Positions 38,088 to 48,034 of a DNA stretch of 64,000 bases are shown piece after piece. The stretch is from JBELHO01 sp042091375 (GTDB lineage: Bacteria > Pseudomonadota > Gammaproteobacteria > Enterobacterales > Alteromonadaceae). The stretch covers positions 20,525 to 84,524 of the forward strand of contig JBELHO010000011.1 of NCBI GenBank assembly GCA_042091375.1, in the 5' to 3' direction. The translations under genes were made by a program, and so were the position numbers. Under the pieces are notes generated by a model. It searched no databases. It was not told the DNA's origin and worked only from the letters and a program-made list of their open reading frames with translations. How positions within the stretch are numbered: position 1 is the first letter of the stretch; the number at the start of each line of letters is the position of its first letter.

Positions 38088-38220
38088 TAAGCAAGCTTTT
38101 TTATCAATGATTTTTAGCATTAACATACTTTTTAGTTATAACAGCGGCTTTAAATTCGCACTATTAGGCGATCATAACTAAACTTACTATCATCTGAAGT
38201 GATCAGTTAAATGGATTTAC

Positions 38221-39744
38221 ATGTCTCTTTCCAGTGTTTTCAGTCGAGCACGGGTTGGCTTAGAAGCGCCTCTAGTCAATGTCGAGGTACATCTTGCTAA
38301 CGGCCTACCTGCGTTTAATATTGTCGGTCTTCCCGAAACCTCAGTCAGAGAGGCGAAGGATCGGGTGCGCAGTGCCATTATTAACTGTGGTTATCAATTT
38401 CCAGCCAAGCGAATTACCGTTAATTTGGCACCTGCCGATTTGCCCAAAGAAGGTGGGCGTTTTGATTTACCAATAGCCGTTGGTATTTTGGCCGCCTCCG
38501 AGCAATTGCCCAGCACAGATCTAGCTAATTATGAATTTTCTGGAGAATTGGCATTATCAGGGGAATTACGAGCGATTGTCGGTGAAATTCCAATGGCAAT
38601 GGCGACAGCAAATAGCCACAGAAGCTTGGTTATTCCTCAACAAAATGCCGAGCAAGCCAGTTGGGTTAAACAGGCAACTATTTATCCACTCAAACACTTA
38701 AAAGCGCTTTATCCGCACCTGTTAAAGCAACTGCCACTTATACCAGTGAGTCCCGCAGATATAAAACCTGAAGACCGTATTATTAGCCACAATATGGCTG
38801 ATGTTATTGGCCAACCTTTAGCGAAACGCGCCCTAGAAATTGCCGCTTCAGGTGGCCATAACTTGTTATTTATTGGTCCTCCAGGAACAGGGAAAACCAT
38901 GTTAGCCAATCGTTTACCTGATATTTTACCGCAAATGAACGAACGCGAAGCACTTGAAGTTGCGGCTATTCAGTCGATAAGTCAACAAGTCATTGATCAG
39001 CAATCTTGGTTTACCCGACCGTTTCGCGCTCCACATCACAGTGCATCGGCGGCTGCTTTAGTTGGCGGAGGTGGCCAACCCAAGCCGGGTGAGATCTCCC
39101 TGGCTCATCACGGCGTGTTGTTTTTAGATGAATTGCCTGAGTTTGAACGCAAGGTATTGGATGTATTGCGCGAGCCTATGGAGTCTGGTGAAGTGACTAT
39201 TTCTCGGGCTTTGCACAAACAAACCTATCCCGCTGAATTTCAATTAATTGCGGCAATGAACCCAAGTCCCACTGGCTTTTATAACGATCACCGCAGCTCA
39301 CCTGAACAAGTGTTGCGCTATCTCAATCGCCTCTCCGGCCCTTTTCTTGATCGCATAGATATTCAAATAGAAGTGGCGCGTTTACCAAAAGGCCTTTGGG
39401 CCAGAGACAATCGAGTCAACGAAGACAGTCTAACTATTCGCCAGCGTGTTCAGCAGTGCCGAAAGTATCAATTAACACGGCAACACAAAGCCAACGCCCG
39501 TTTAACCAGCCCAGAAATTAGGGAGTATTGCCATTTAACTGATGACGACAATGAATTTTTAGAGCTGGCGGTGGAAAAATTGGGGTTGTCGACTCGCGCT
39601 CACCACAAGATTTTAAAAATTGCCCGTACTATTGCCGACATGGAAGCAAAACCCAGCATTGAACATGCTCACCTTATTGAAGCTCTGTCTTATCGCGCCA
39701 TGGATCGCTTACTTATTCATCTGACTCAAGCGGTGCGTGGATAA
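38221..39744 (+). CDS. comM: ComM/YifB AAA+ branch-migration helicase
   Basis: A 507-residue Mg-chelatase-like AAA+ ATPase. The N-terminal ComM domain (GLPAFNIVGLPETSVREAKDRVR) precedes Walker A GPPGTGKT near residue 222 and Walker B VLFLDELPEF near 300, with a C-terminal Mg-chelatase domain. In Vibrio cholerae ComM is a hexameric helicase that extends heteroduplex during natural transformation. Its place beside the ilv operon is the same as E. coli yifB. Confidence 0.93.
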   Translation: MSLSSVFSRARVGLEAPLVNVEVHLANGLPAFNIVGLPETSVREAKDRVRSAIINCGYQFPAKRITVNLAPADLPKEGGRFDLPIAVGILAASEQLPSTDLANYEFSGELALSGELRAIVGEIPMAMATANSHRSLVIPQQNAEQASWVKQATIYPLKHLKALYPHLLKQLPLIPVSPADIKPEDRIISHNMADVIGQPLAKRALEIAASGGHNLLFIGPPGTGKTMLANRLPDILPQMNEREALEVAAIQSISQQVIDQQSWFTRPFRAPHHSASAAALVGGGGQPKPGEISLAHHGVLFLDELPEFERKVLDVLREPMESGEVTISRALHKQTYPAEFQLIAAMNPSPTGFYNDHRSSPEQVLRYLNRLSGPFLDRIDIQIEVARLPKGLWARDNRVNEDSLTIRQRVQQCRKYQLTRQHKANARLTSPEIREYCHLTDDDNEFLELAVEKLGLSTRAHHKILKIARTIADMEAKPSIEHAHLIEALSYRAMDRLLIHLTQAVRG

Positions 39745-39780
39745 TCATATGCCCTGTAATTAATGATTAGTATTAAAAAA

Positions 39781-40659
39781 TTAGCGTATGGATTGTAAAA
39801 ACGCATTGACTAAGGGTTGTTGCACGGTTTGATGCAAGCAACACACACCCAGATCAAAAGGTGCGATTTCCCCGACATTGGCTAAATATTGTACTCGATC
39901 TTTTACCGGACTGTTGTCCACCACCACGTTTGGAGCAATGCCTAGACCACAACCTAATGCCACCATACTGACTAATGCTTCATGTCCAGAAACAGTGGCA
40001 TAGATATGTGGTTTACCTTGTTGTTTTTTGCGATACCAGTGATCAAAGCGTTTTCTGGCGGCACCGTGCTCTGGCAAAATCATCGGTATATCAGCCCAAG
40101 TAATGGTGTTGCGCTGCACCTCTTGCAACACTGGACAAGCGATCCGCGGCGCAATAACCGACAAAGGCACATAGGCTAAATGTTTAAAATATACGGTTCG
40201 CGACAGTTGCTCTGGCTTTACTGCAATGGCCAGTGTAACCGCCTTTTGTTGGACTTGCTCGACGGCATCAGCGGCATTACCCGTCGCAAGTACGATCTCA
40301 ACCAAGGGATGCTGCCTGCGAAACCGCTCCAGTAGTGGCGGTAAATGACTATATGCGGCAGTTACTGAGCAATAAATATGCAGTTTTCCCTGCAATTCAG
40401 TTTGTTGCTGGTTTAACGACATCTGTAATAATTGCCATTGCTCTATTTGCTGCTCAGCATATTGTTGAAGCTGCTCACCCGCTGGCGTTAACGCCACGGT
40501 TCTATTATCTCGATGTAACACCTCAACACCGAGGGCATATTCAATTCGCTGTATCACTCGACTGAGGGTCGAGGTACTGACATGGTATGCCTTGGCGGTT
40601 CGCCCAAAGTGTAAACTTTTCGCAAGGTACACAAACATTTGCAATGATTTTATATCCAT
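39781..40659 (-). CDS. ilvY: LysR-type activator of ilvC
   Basis: A 292-residue LysR regulator. The winged-helix DNA-binding domain covers about residues 1-60 (HFGRTAKAYHVSTSTLSRVIQRIE); the effector domain has IYCSVTAAYSHLPPLLERFR and GHEALVSMVALGCGLGIAPNV, both close to E. coli IlvY. IlvY senses acetolactate or acetohydroxybutyrate and switches on ilvC. Divergent from ilvC with a 156-nt shared regulatory gap. Confidence 0.95.
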   Translation of the reverse strand: MDIKSLQMFVYLAKSLHFGRTAKAYHVSTSTLSRVIQRIEYALGVEVLHRDNRTVALTPAGEQLQQYAEQQIEQWQLLQMSLNQQQTELQGKLHIYCSVTAAYSHLPPLLERFRRQHPLVEIVLATGNAADAVEQVQQKAVTLAIAVKPEQLSRTVYFKHLAYVPLSVIAPRIACPVLQEVQRNTITWADIPMILPEHGAARKRFDHWYRKKQQGKPHIYATVSGHEALVSMVALGCGLGIAPNVVVDNSPVKDRVQYLANVGEIAPFDLGVCCLHQTVQQPLVNAFLQSIR

Positions 40660-40693
40660 AGAAACCCCGATACTAATGGCAAACAGCTATATC

Positions 40694-40710
40694 GTTGCAA
40701 AAAACGCAAC
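40694..40710. promoter_or_regulatory. Candidate IlvY operator
   Basis: Perfect inverted repeat GTTGC-N7-GCAAC in the ilvY-ilvC gap, fitting the T-N11-A layout of LysR-type sites and standing about 110 nt before ilvC. No second copy of equal quality was found. Confidence 0.55.
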
Positions 40711-40815
40711 ACAACAATGCAAATATATCATTTTAAGCAATACAAGTCTTGCGCTAACATGGTGTCATAGTCAAAAAATTGTGTCGCTGTAACTAGACAA
40801 TTATCGAGGAACAAC

Positions 40816-42300
40816 ATGAGTAATTATTTTAATACCTTAAGTTTACGTGAAAAACTTAGCCAATTGGGCAAATGCCGTTTTATGGATCGCGCCGAATTTG
40901 ACGACGGTTGCCAATTCATTAAAGACTGGAACATCGTTATTGTCGGTTGTGGCGCGCAAGGCTTAAACCAAGGTTTAAATATGCGTGATTCAGGTTTAAA
41001 TATTTCATATGCGCTACGCGATGCCGCTATCAGTTCAAAGCGACAATCATGGCAATGGGCTACCGAGCACGGCTTTACTGTCGGCACTTATGAGCAATTA
41101 ATTCCACAAGCAGATCTGGTGCTTAATTTAACTCCAGATAAACAGCATACCGCGGCTGTAGGCGCAGTAATGCCGCACATGAAACACGGCGCGACATTGG
41201 CGTATTCCCACGGTTTTAATATTGTTGAAGAAGGGATGCAAATTCGCCCTGATATTACTGTGGTGATGGTTGCGCCTAAATGTCCGGGTACTGAAGTACG
41301 CGAAGAGTACAAACGCGGCTTTGGGGTACCAACCCTGATCGCTGTTCATCCGGAAAACGATCCGCAAGGCAATGGTTTAGCCATAGCCAAAGCCTATGCT
41401 TCTGCCACCGGTGGTGATCGCGCTGGTGTACTTGAATCATCGTTTATCGCTGAAGTTAAGTCGGATCTTATGGGTGAGCAAACTATCTTATGTGGGATGT
41501 TGCAAACCGCAGCAATTCTTGGCCATAAACAACTGATCTCGCTTGGCATAGACGCCGCTTATGCGCGTAAATTATTACAATATGGCATTGAAACCGTTAC
41601 TGAAGGTTTAAAACACGGCGGCATTACCAACATGATGGACCGCCTGTCGAATCCAGCTAAAATTAGAGCCTTTGATATGTCGGAACAACTGAAAGGCTTG
41701 TTGCGCCCGCTATTTGAAAAACACATGGATGATATCATTGAAGGCCACTTTTCCAGCACCATGATGCAAGACTGGGCCAATAACGACGCTGATCTATTGA
41801 AGTGGCGCGAGCAAACGGCAGAGTCGTCATTTGAGCAGGCCGCAGATTGCGATACCGAGATCACTGAGCAAGAATACTATGACAAAGGTATTTTTATTGT
41901 CGCTATGATCAAGGCAGGGGTTGAATTAGCTTTCGATACTATGGTTGCAGCCGGCATTGTTGAAGAATCAGCATATTACGAATCACTGCATGAAACACCA
42001 TTAATTGCCAATTGTATTGCTCGCAATAAATTATACGAAATGAATGTGGTTATTTCAGATACAGCTGAATACGGTAATTATTTATTTACACATGCAGCAC
42101 AGCCTTTATTAGCTGAATTTGCCAGTCAATTATCATTAGAAGACTTGGGCGGAGGCTTAGCTGACAATGCAACTGGTGTAGATAATTTGCGTTTAATTGA
42201 AGTGAACCAAGCAATCCGCAGTCATGGTGTGGAAAGTGTCGGTAAAACTCTTAGAGGCTATATGACTGATATGAAGCGCATCGTTGAGTCAACTCACTAA
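40816..42300 (+). CDS. ilvC: Ketol-acid reductoisomerase, class II
   Basis: A 494-residue NADPH-dependent enzyme isomerising and reducing acetolactate. Length places it in the long (class II) form found in enterobacteria. The Rossmann segment IVIVGCGAQGLNQGLNMRDSG lies at about 40-60, with metal-binding Asp/Glu residues in the C-terminal knotted domains. GAGGA stands 5 nt before the ATG. Controlled by the divergent ilvY. Confidence 0.97.
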   Translation: MSNYFNTLSLREKLSQLGKCRFMDRAEFDDGCQFIKDWNIVIVGCGAQGLNQGLNMRDSGLNISYALRDAAISSKRQSWQWATEHGFTVGTYEQLIPQADLVLNLTPDKQHTAAVGAVMPHMKHGATLAYSHGFNIVEEGMQIRPDITVVMVAPKCPGTEVREEYKRGFGVPTLIAVHPENDPQGNGLAIAKAYASATGGDRAGVLESSFIAEVKSDLMGEQTILCGMLQTAAILGHKQLISLGIDAAYARKLLQYGIETVTEGLKHGGITNMMDRLSNPAKIRAFDMSEQLKGLLRPLFEKHMDDIIEGHFSSTMMQDWANNDADLLKWREQTAESSFEQAADCDTEITEQEYYDKGIFIVAMIKAGVELAFDTMVAAGIVEESAYYESLHETPLIANCIARNKLYEMNVVISDTAEYGNYLFTHAAQPLLAEFASQLSLEDLGGGLADNATGVDNLRLIEVNQAIRSHGVESVGKTLRGYMTDMKRIVESTH

Positions 42301-42381
42301 AGAGATTTTACAACGTTAGCTAGTTAAGCGGTATTACCAGATCAGCAATCATGGATAATGCCGCTTGGCGCTGCTAATTGC

Positions 42382-44235
42382 TTAGTTACTTGGATCTAAC
42401 GATTGATCAACCACAGTATTTCGACCCTTTGATTTCGCTTGGTAAAGTAACGTATCGGCATCAACAATAAGCGCTGCTAGATCTTCGGCCTTAGTACAAT
42501 CTAACACACCAATACTCAAGGTGAGGCCAAGTGATTTGATCATTTGGTTTCCACCAGTGTTTACTGCAACCCTGATCCTCTCAGCAAGATCTTTGGCCAA
42601 TTCCAGCCGATAATTAGGTAACATGATCAGAAATTCGTCACCGCCTAAACGACCAATAAACCCCTGTTCAGGTAACAGCTTGTTACACTCAGCAACCACA
42701 AACTGCAACGATTGATCGCCTGCTAAATGGCCATAGGTATCATTGATGTGTTTAAAATTATCAATATCAATTAACAATAAAGAAATATCACTGGCTGAAT
42801 TGGCGCAACGGTTAAGTGCTTGATGACTTTTCTCAAACAAGAAACGGCGATTATAAATACCCGTTAAATAATCAATTCTAGCGTGATGTTGAAACACTTT
42901 ACGACTTCTAAATAGGTAATAACTAAATAGCGACAAACCAATAAAGGTAAATATACCTATGCCCAACAACAGGTAGACAAAGTCTTTTTCTGTTTGCTGT
43001 TTTTGTAACTTTAACTCTTGTATTTCAACGGTTTGTTGCAAAATTTTATTGTCTAATTCAGCAATGTTTTGCGAGTTGATTTTGGAAGTTGTTTGCGCTG
43101 CTGTGCCAGTCAATAAACGACGTTCACTGACTTCATGGTCAATTTGTTGCATCAACTGTTGGTTGGCCGCTAGATGATCATTAGCAACGAAATACTTGAA
43201 TGCATTGACTTCACGCGACATTATCTGATGTTCAGGATATTGATTGGATAAAGCAGATAAATAATATTTAGCTTGAGCTACATCGCCCAATTGAAAATAA
43301 TTGGCGATTAATGCTTCATAGACATTTTTGACAAAATAAGTCTCTGAAGTATTGTTTTGTTCAGCTAAGGCTTTGCTGAAATAATTATTACTTTGCGCTA
43401 ATTTACCCTGTGCACTGGCTAAAAAACCCGATTTGTACAAAGCGAAAAAAGTAAAATCAGTAAACTGTCGTTGGCTTGTCGCTAAAGCAAACATTTGATC
43501 GATATGATGCTGCGCGAGATCAAAGTCCAGTCTCTCGATACTCACTTCGGTTAAGCTGTGTAACATGTTAAACATATCTTGATAGTCATTGACTTGCTGC
43601 CACTGTTGATAGGCGTTGAGCAGATACTGGTAAGATTTATCAAATAATTGATTTTTGCCGTAGATCAAGCCAGCAGCATTGTAGATCAAGGCATGAGTAT
43701 TGGCCGACAATTGATGCTTTTTTGCCATGGCTAAAGCTTGATCTAGCAATGACAAGCCTTCAGAAAAATTATTTCGGTCAAATTGAAAACAAAAAGCATA
43801 TTGCACATGGATCCTTACTTGGGTTTCAACTGAGATCTGGGGCACTAAGGATTGATAGGCTAATTTTCTCTGCGGACAATACACTTGCGGATCGTGAGTT
43901 TGCAGATACTTTACATAACTGCTTTCCAGCAAAATTTTGACGTATATCTCAGCAAAGTTATCTTTAATTCCACTGAGTTCAGTGAGGGATTGTGCAAACA
44001 CCTGTAGCGCAGCATCAAATTGTTTGTTCTCCTCTAGAAGCGTACCCAACAATAACCAATACTCATGACGGGTAGCTGTATCCGCAGTTGTATATTTTTG
44101 TTGATTGTCTTGTAAAAACTGTAACCTGCTGTTGATGTTATCAAGTTGTTTAAGGGATGCGTTTAACTCATTAAGATTGTTTGCAAAGCATAACTTAATG
44201 ACCATAAAACAACACATGACAACAACAGCTCTCAT
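42382..44235 (-). CDS. TPR-containing membrane diguanylate cyclase
   Basis: A 617-residue protein with a signal peptide (about 1-18), a helical TPR-like periplasmic region (about 40-390), a coiled coil, one membrane helix (about 418-442) and a cytosolic GGDEF domain with intact GGDEF at 531-535 and LLIDIDNFKHINDTYGH. It should make c-di-GMP in response to a periplasmic signal. The RxxD inhibitory site is absent. AGAGG lies 6 nt before the ATG. Single gene, convergent with ilvC. Confidence 0.9.
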   Translation of the reverse strand: MRAVVVMCCFMVIKLCFANNLNELNASLKQLDNINSRLQFLQDNQQKYTTADTATRHEYWLLLGTLLEENKQFDAALQVFAQSLTELSGIKDNFAEIYVKILLESSYVKYLQTHDPQVYCPQRKLAYQSLVPQISVETQVRIHVQYAFCFQFDRNNFSEGLSLLDQALAMAKKHQLSANTHALIYNAAGLIYGKNQLFDKSYQYLLNAYQQWQQVNDYQDMFNMLHSLTEVSIERLDFDLAQHHIDQMFALATSQRQFTDFTFFALYKSGFLASAQGKLAQSNNYFSKALAEQNNTSETYFVKNVYEALIANYFQLGDVAQAKYYLSALSNQYPEHQIMSREVNAFKYFVANDHLAANQQLMQQIDHEVSERRLLTGTAAQTTSKINSQNIAELDNKILQQTVEIQELKLQKQQTEKDFVYLLLGIGIFTFIGLSLFSYYLFRSRKVFQHHARIDYLTGIYNRRFLFEKSHQALNRCANSASDISLLLIDIDNFKHINDTYGHLAGDQSLQFVVAECNKLLPEQGFIGRLGGDEFLIMLPNYRLELAKDLAERIRVAVNTGGNQMIKSLGLTLSIGVLDCTKAEDLAALIVDADTLLYQAKSKGRNTVVDQSLDPSN

Positions 44236-44391
44236 TTATGCCTCTTGCTAACAACTGACCGACAACGCTAAAATCAACAGCATCGAAATACACGTTAATA
44301 ACAATAATAATAATGGAGAAACTGCTATTGATCATTAAAACCCAGTAAAAATAATCCCTGTTAGCCTGAACTCTAAAATACAAACTCTTGA

Positions 44392-45645
44392 TCAATCTCG
44401 CACTTGGCCATCGCCGATCACCACAAATTTCTCTGTGGTTAACGACTCTATGCCCATGGGTCCATATGCGTGTAATTTACTGGTTGAGATACCAATTTCA
44501 GCACCTAAACCAAGCTGCCCTCCATCTGAAAAACGCGAAGAGGCATTAACCATAACCACAGACGAATTAATCGCTTTTACGAATTGCTGACATCGTGATA
44601 CGTCTTGGCTAACAATGACTTCGGTGTGATCTGAACTGTATTCATTAATGTGTTCTAGCGCTTGCTCAAAGCTGTCAATAACTTTAACAGCAATTTCCTG
44701 CGCTAAGTATTCAGTGTGATAATCTTGATTTTGTGCCAATTTAGCACCTGTAAAGTAACCAAGGCTTTGTTCACAGGCGTGGATCACAACTGACGCGGCA
44801 TCAGCTAATGCCCTATTGGCAAGAGGTAAAAATTCAGCAGCGATGTGCTGATCAACCAGTAGGGTTTCTATAGCATTGCAGGCACTGGGTTTTTGGGTTT
44901 TGCCATTGAGCAAAATATTTATGGCTTTGTTGAGATCGGCGTATTTATCAACAAACAAGTGGCAAACCCCTTTAAAGTGCTGAATAACTGGGATTTGACT
45001 GTGTTCAGTGACATAACGGATCAGACTTTCACCACCGCGCGGGATCACCACATCAATACTGTCCCTTTGCTTAAGCAGATCAGTAATGACTTCGCGCCGC
45101 GTATCAGTCACCACACTGACTATGTTGACATCAACATCATTGGCGTCGAGTACCTGATGAATACACTTGGCCAAAGCCATATTACTGTGAATAGCTTCTG
45201 AGCCGCCACGCAAAATAACCGCATTGCCAGATTTAATACACAAGGCAGCTGACTCGGCAGTGACATTGGGTCTAGCCTCATAAATCATGGCGATAACCCC
45301 TAAAGGGATGCGCATTTTACTGACTTGTATACCATTGGGTCGCACCGATGACTGACTCATAGCACCTATGGGATCAGCTAAATTGATGATCTCTCGAATA
45401 GCGTTAGAAATGTCGGCAATGCGCTCAGGGGTTAACAGTAAGCGGTCTAACATCGCTGCTGATGATCCTTTGGCTTTTCCATAAGCAATGTCTTGTTGGT
45501 TGGCGCTAATAATCTCAGCAGTTTGGCTATCTATTGCAGCGGCAATTTGCTTCAGTAAACTATCTTTGTCGACACTACTGAGTTGCGCAATCACTTTTGA
45601 GGCCTTGCGCGCCGCTTGCGCACTATTTACTATATTAAATGTCAT
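44392..45645 (-). CDS. proA: Gamma-glutamyl phosphate reductase
   Basis: A 417-residue aldehyde-dehydrogenase-fold enzyme, exactly the E. coli length, giving glutamate semialdehyde for proline synthesis. The catalytic Cys lies in KPSACNAIETLL near residue 254; the SRFSDGGQLGLGAEIGIST segment is typical. Follows proB by 53 nt. Confidence 0.97.
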   Translation of the reverse strand: MTFNIVNSAQAARKASKVIAQLSSVDKDSLLKQIAAAIDSQTAEIISANQQDIAYGKAKGSSAAMLDRLLLTPERIADISNAIREIINLADPIGAMSQSSVRPNGIQVSKMRIPLGVIAMIYEARPNVTAESAALCIKSGNAVILRGGSEAIHSNMALAKCIHQVLDANDVDVNIVSVVTDTRREVITDLLKQRDSIDVVIPRGGESLIRYVTEHSQIPVIQHFKGVCHLFVDKYADLNKAINILLNGKTQKPSACNAIETLLVDQHIAAEFLPLANRALADAASVVIHACEQSLGYFTGAKLAQNQDYHTEYLAQEIAVKVIDSFEQALEHINEYSSDHTEVIVSQDVSRCQQFVKAINSSVVMVNASSRFSDGGQLGLGAEIGISTSKLHAYGPMGIESLTTEKFVVIGDGQVRD

Positions 45646-45698
45646 TGATTGTTCTCTATTTCAGATTGTCGATTGTCTATTCTCGACGGACTTATGTC

Positions 45699-46817
45699 TC
45701 AGTTGTCTTGTTTATTCAAAGCTAACATCACCAGATCATCTCGATGGATCACCACTTTACTTGGACAACAACCCAAAACATCGTAAATTTGTTGGCTTTT
45801 AAGGCCTTTGATACGACCAAGATCGTGGCTACTGTATTGGCAGATACCTTTACCAATAAGCCGCTGCGACTGACAACACAACAAGTCAATTGATTCACCG
45901 GCAATAAAATCACCGAGCACATTTTTAACCCCAGAGGGCAGCAGTGACGCGCCTTGTGATTGCAAAGCGGCAACGGCTCCGCTGTCTAAATACAATTGAC
46001 CATGGCTTTTTAAGGTGTGTTTCAACCAATGCTTACGGGCTTTGTATTGTGCTTGCCGAGCAACAAAGTGTGTACCTGGGTTGTTACCCTGTAATAACGA
46101 GGTAAAAACTTCACTGCGCTGACCGTTGAAAATAAAAGTATCGATGCCATTTTCAAAAGCTTTTTCCGCCGCTTCTATTTTAGTTGTCATCCCACCTGTA
46201 GCGGCAATATTAGTGGTAGTGCCTGCCATAGCGCGCAACTCGTCGGTGATCTCAGTGATCTTCGGTATCAACACCGCGTTTTTGTTGATCCGCGGATCAC
46301 TATCATAAAGCCCATCGATATCAGTACAGATGAACAACCCATCAGCCTCACTAACTAAAGCCACTTGCGCAGCTAAATTGTCATTATCACCGACTTTAAG
46401 TTCGTCAGTGGCTACCGTATCATTTTCATTGACGATGGGAATAACCGCATTGTCTAGTAATGTGCGCAAGGTATTTTTAATATTGAGATAGCGCTGTCGA
46501 TCTTTTAAATCGCCATGGGTGATCAATAATTGGCTACAAGGCAGCGTAAAAAGTTGTTGCCAAGTTGCCATCATTTGTATTTGACCAACCGCAGCCATTG
46601 CTTGTTTAGTTGGAATAGAAAGGGTGGGAGAGCCGTGTTGAATAAAGTTTCTACCCGCCGCCACACTGCCAGAAGAGACAATGATCACTTGGGTATTAGC
46701 CAGTTGGCATTGTGATACAAACTGAGCAATTGCCAGTAAATATTGCTCACTACACCCTTTATTTTCTGGTGCAATTAATGCACTACCCACTTTAACAACA
46801 ACCCGTTTATATTTCAT
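45699..46817 (-). CDS. proB: Glutamate 5-kinase
   Basis: A 372-residue enzyme with an amino-acid-kinase domain (VVKVGSAL at the N-terminus, VSSGSVAAGR, INENDTVATDELKVGDND) and a C-terminal PUA domain; first step of proline synthesis, usually feedback-inhibited by proline. The start is ATG 46817 with GAGAGGG just upstream; a longer frame from a GTG at 46835 would run through that ribosome-binding site. Confidence 0.97.
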   Translation of the reverse strand: MKYKRVVVKVGSALIAPENKGCSEQYLLAIAQFVSQCQLANTQVIIVSSGSVAAGRNFIQHGSPTLSIPTKQAMAAVGQIQMMATWQQLFTLPCSQLLITHGDLKDRQRYLNIKNTLRTLLDNAVIPIVNENDTVATDELKVGDNDNLAAQVALVSEADGLFICTDIDGLYDSDPRINKNAVLIPKITEITDELRAMAGTTTNIAATGGMTTKIEAAEKAFENGIDTFIFNGQRSEVFTSLLQGNNPGTHFVARQAQYKARKHWLKHTLKSHGQLYLDSGAVAALQSQGASLLPSGVKNVLGDFIAGESIDLLCCQSQRLIGKGICQYSSHDLGRIKGLKSQQIYDVLGCCPSKVVIHRDDLVMLALNKQDN

Positions 46818-47128
46818 TATGCCCTCTCGTCTCACTCTCCTTAAGCATGCCTTGAAAGTGCAGCCAGTTGCAATCAGATTTTAGTGATTTAATAGATAAA
46901 TTTTTTGTTTTTTGATTAATATTGAAATAACAAATTTCACTATGACAGGCAATAGCCAACCTCAGAACCAATAGTTAACATCACCTGCAATTTTATCTAC
47001 AAAGATAAATCAGCCTAGATAGAGGATTGCTCAACCGTGAATTTATTTGTAGCTGAGGTTAATTATTAGCTGAAAGCAGCACAAAATAACCTTATGATAG
47101 AGTAAATAGCTTTTATTATATTAATATC
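46818..47128. other. Divergent promoter region with an 18-bp palindrome
   Basis: A 311-nt gap between proB (minus) and the acyltransferase (plus). It contains TTTATCT-ACAA-AGATAAA at 46992-47009, a perfect 7-bp inverted repeat without a T-run, which could be an operator. Otherwise A/T-rich with nothing recognised. Confidence 0.45.
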
Positions 47129-48034
47129 ATGTTCAATTTTTTACCGGCGCCATTAATTTTTTTATTGTCCTTTACCCTCTATCTATGCAATACATTATTG
47201 TGGCTGCTGCCAATTATTTTGTTTTCTTTTTTAAAAATGTTAGTGCCATTGCCTTTTTGGCAAAAAATAATGAGTTATCTATTAGATGCAATGGCCAGTA
47301 ATTGGGTGGCCCTTAATACCATCAACCAATTGTTATTCACCAAAATGACCATAGAGGTCAACGGTTTGGAAAAATTAGAAAAAAAACAATGGTATTTAGT
47401 GGTTAGTAATCATCAAACTTGGGTAGATATCATCATATTGCAACGCATACTGCATGGTAAAATTCCCTTTTTAAAATTTTTCTTAAAACGCGAACTTATC
47501 TATGTGCCTTTGTTGGGAGTTGCTTGGTGGGCATTGGATTTTCCTTTTATGAAACGCTATAGCCAAAGTTTTATTAAAAAAAATCCACACCTCAAAGGCA
47601 AAGATGTCGAAACCACCAAAAAGGCCTGTGAAAAATTTAAACACAAACCGGTGAGTATCATGAACTTTGTCGAAGGTACCCGATTTACCGAACAAAAGCA
47701 TGCCACACAGCAATCACCCTTCGAGCATTTGCTGAAGCCCAAAGCCGGTGGCATTGGCTTTGTATTGAGCACCATGGGCGATCAGCTCAATAAAGTATTG
47801 GATGTGACTATCTATTATCCCAAGGGTATTCCCAGTTTTGTTGACTTTTTGTTAGGAAAAATTAACACAGTGCAGGTCAACATAAACATCAAGACAGTTG
47901 ATGATACGATAGCGGGTGATTATATAAACGACAGGACCTACAGGGTTGCCTTTCAAAAATGGATCAATCAACTGTGGTGCGATAAAAACCAACTGTTGAT
48001 AGATTTATCTAAGCAAAACCAAAAGGATAGTTAA
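47129..48034 (+). CDS. PlsC-like acyltransferase (YihG family)
   Basis: A 301-residue membrane protein with an N-terminal hydrophobic region (about 5-45) and an LPLAT domain. The acyltransferase box is NHQTWVD (HX4D) near residue 95 and motif III is FVEGTR near 185. Resembles E. coli YihG, a lysophospholipid acyltransferase. The stop overlaps the start of the next gene by one base (TAATG), so the two are coupled. Confidence 0.85.
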   Translation: MFNFLPAPLIFLLSFTLYLCNTLLWLLPIILFSFLKMLVPLPFWQKIMSYLLDAMASNWVALNTINQLLFTKMTIEVNGLEKLEKKQWYLVVSNHQTWVDIIILQRILHGKIPFLKFFLKRELIYVPLLGVAWWALDFPFMKRYSQSFIKKNPHLKGKDVETTKKACEKFKHKPVSIMNFVEGTRFTEQKHATQQSPFEHLLKPKAGGIGFVLSTMGDQLNKVLDVTIYYPKGIPSFVDFLLGKINTVQVNINIKTVDDTIAGDYINDRTYRVAFQKWINQLWCDKNQLLIDLSKQNQKDS

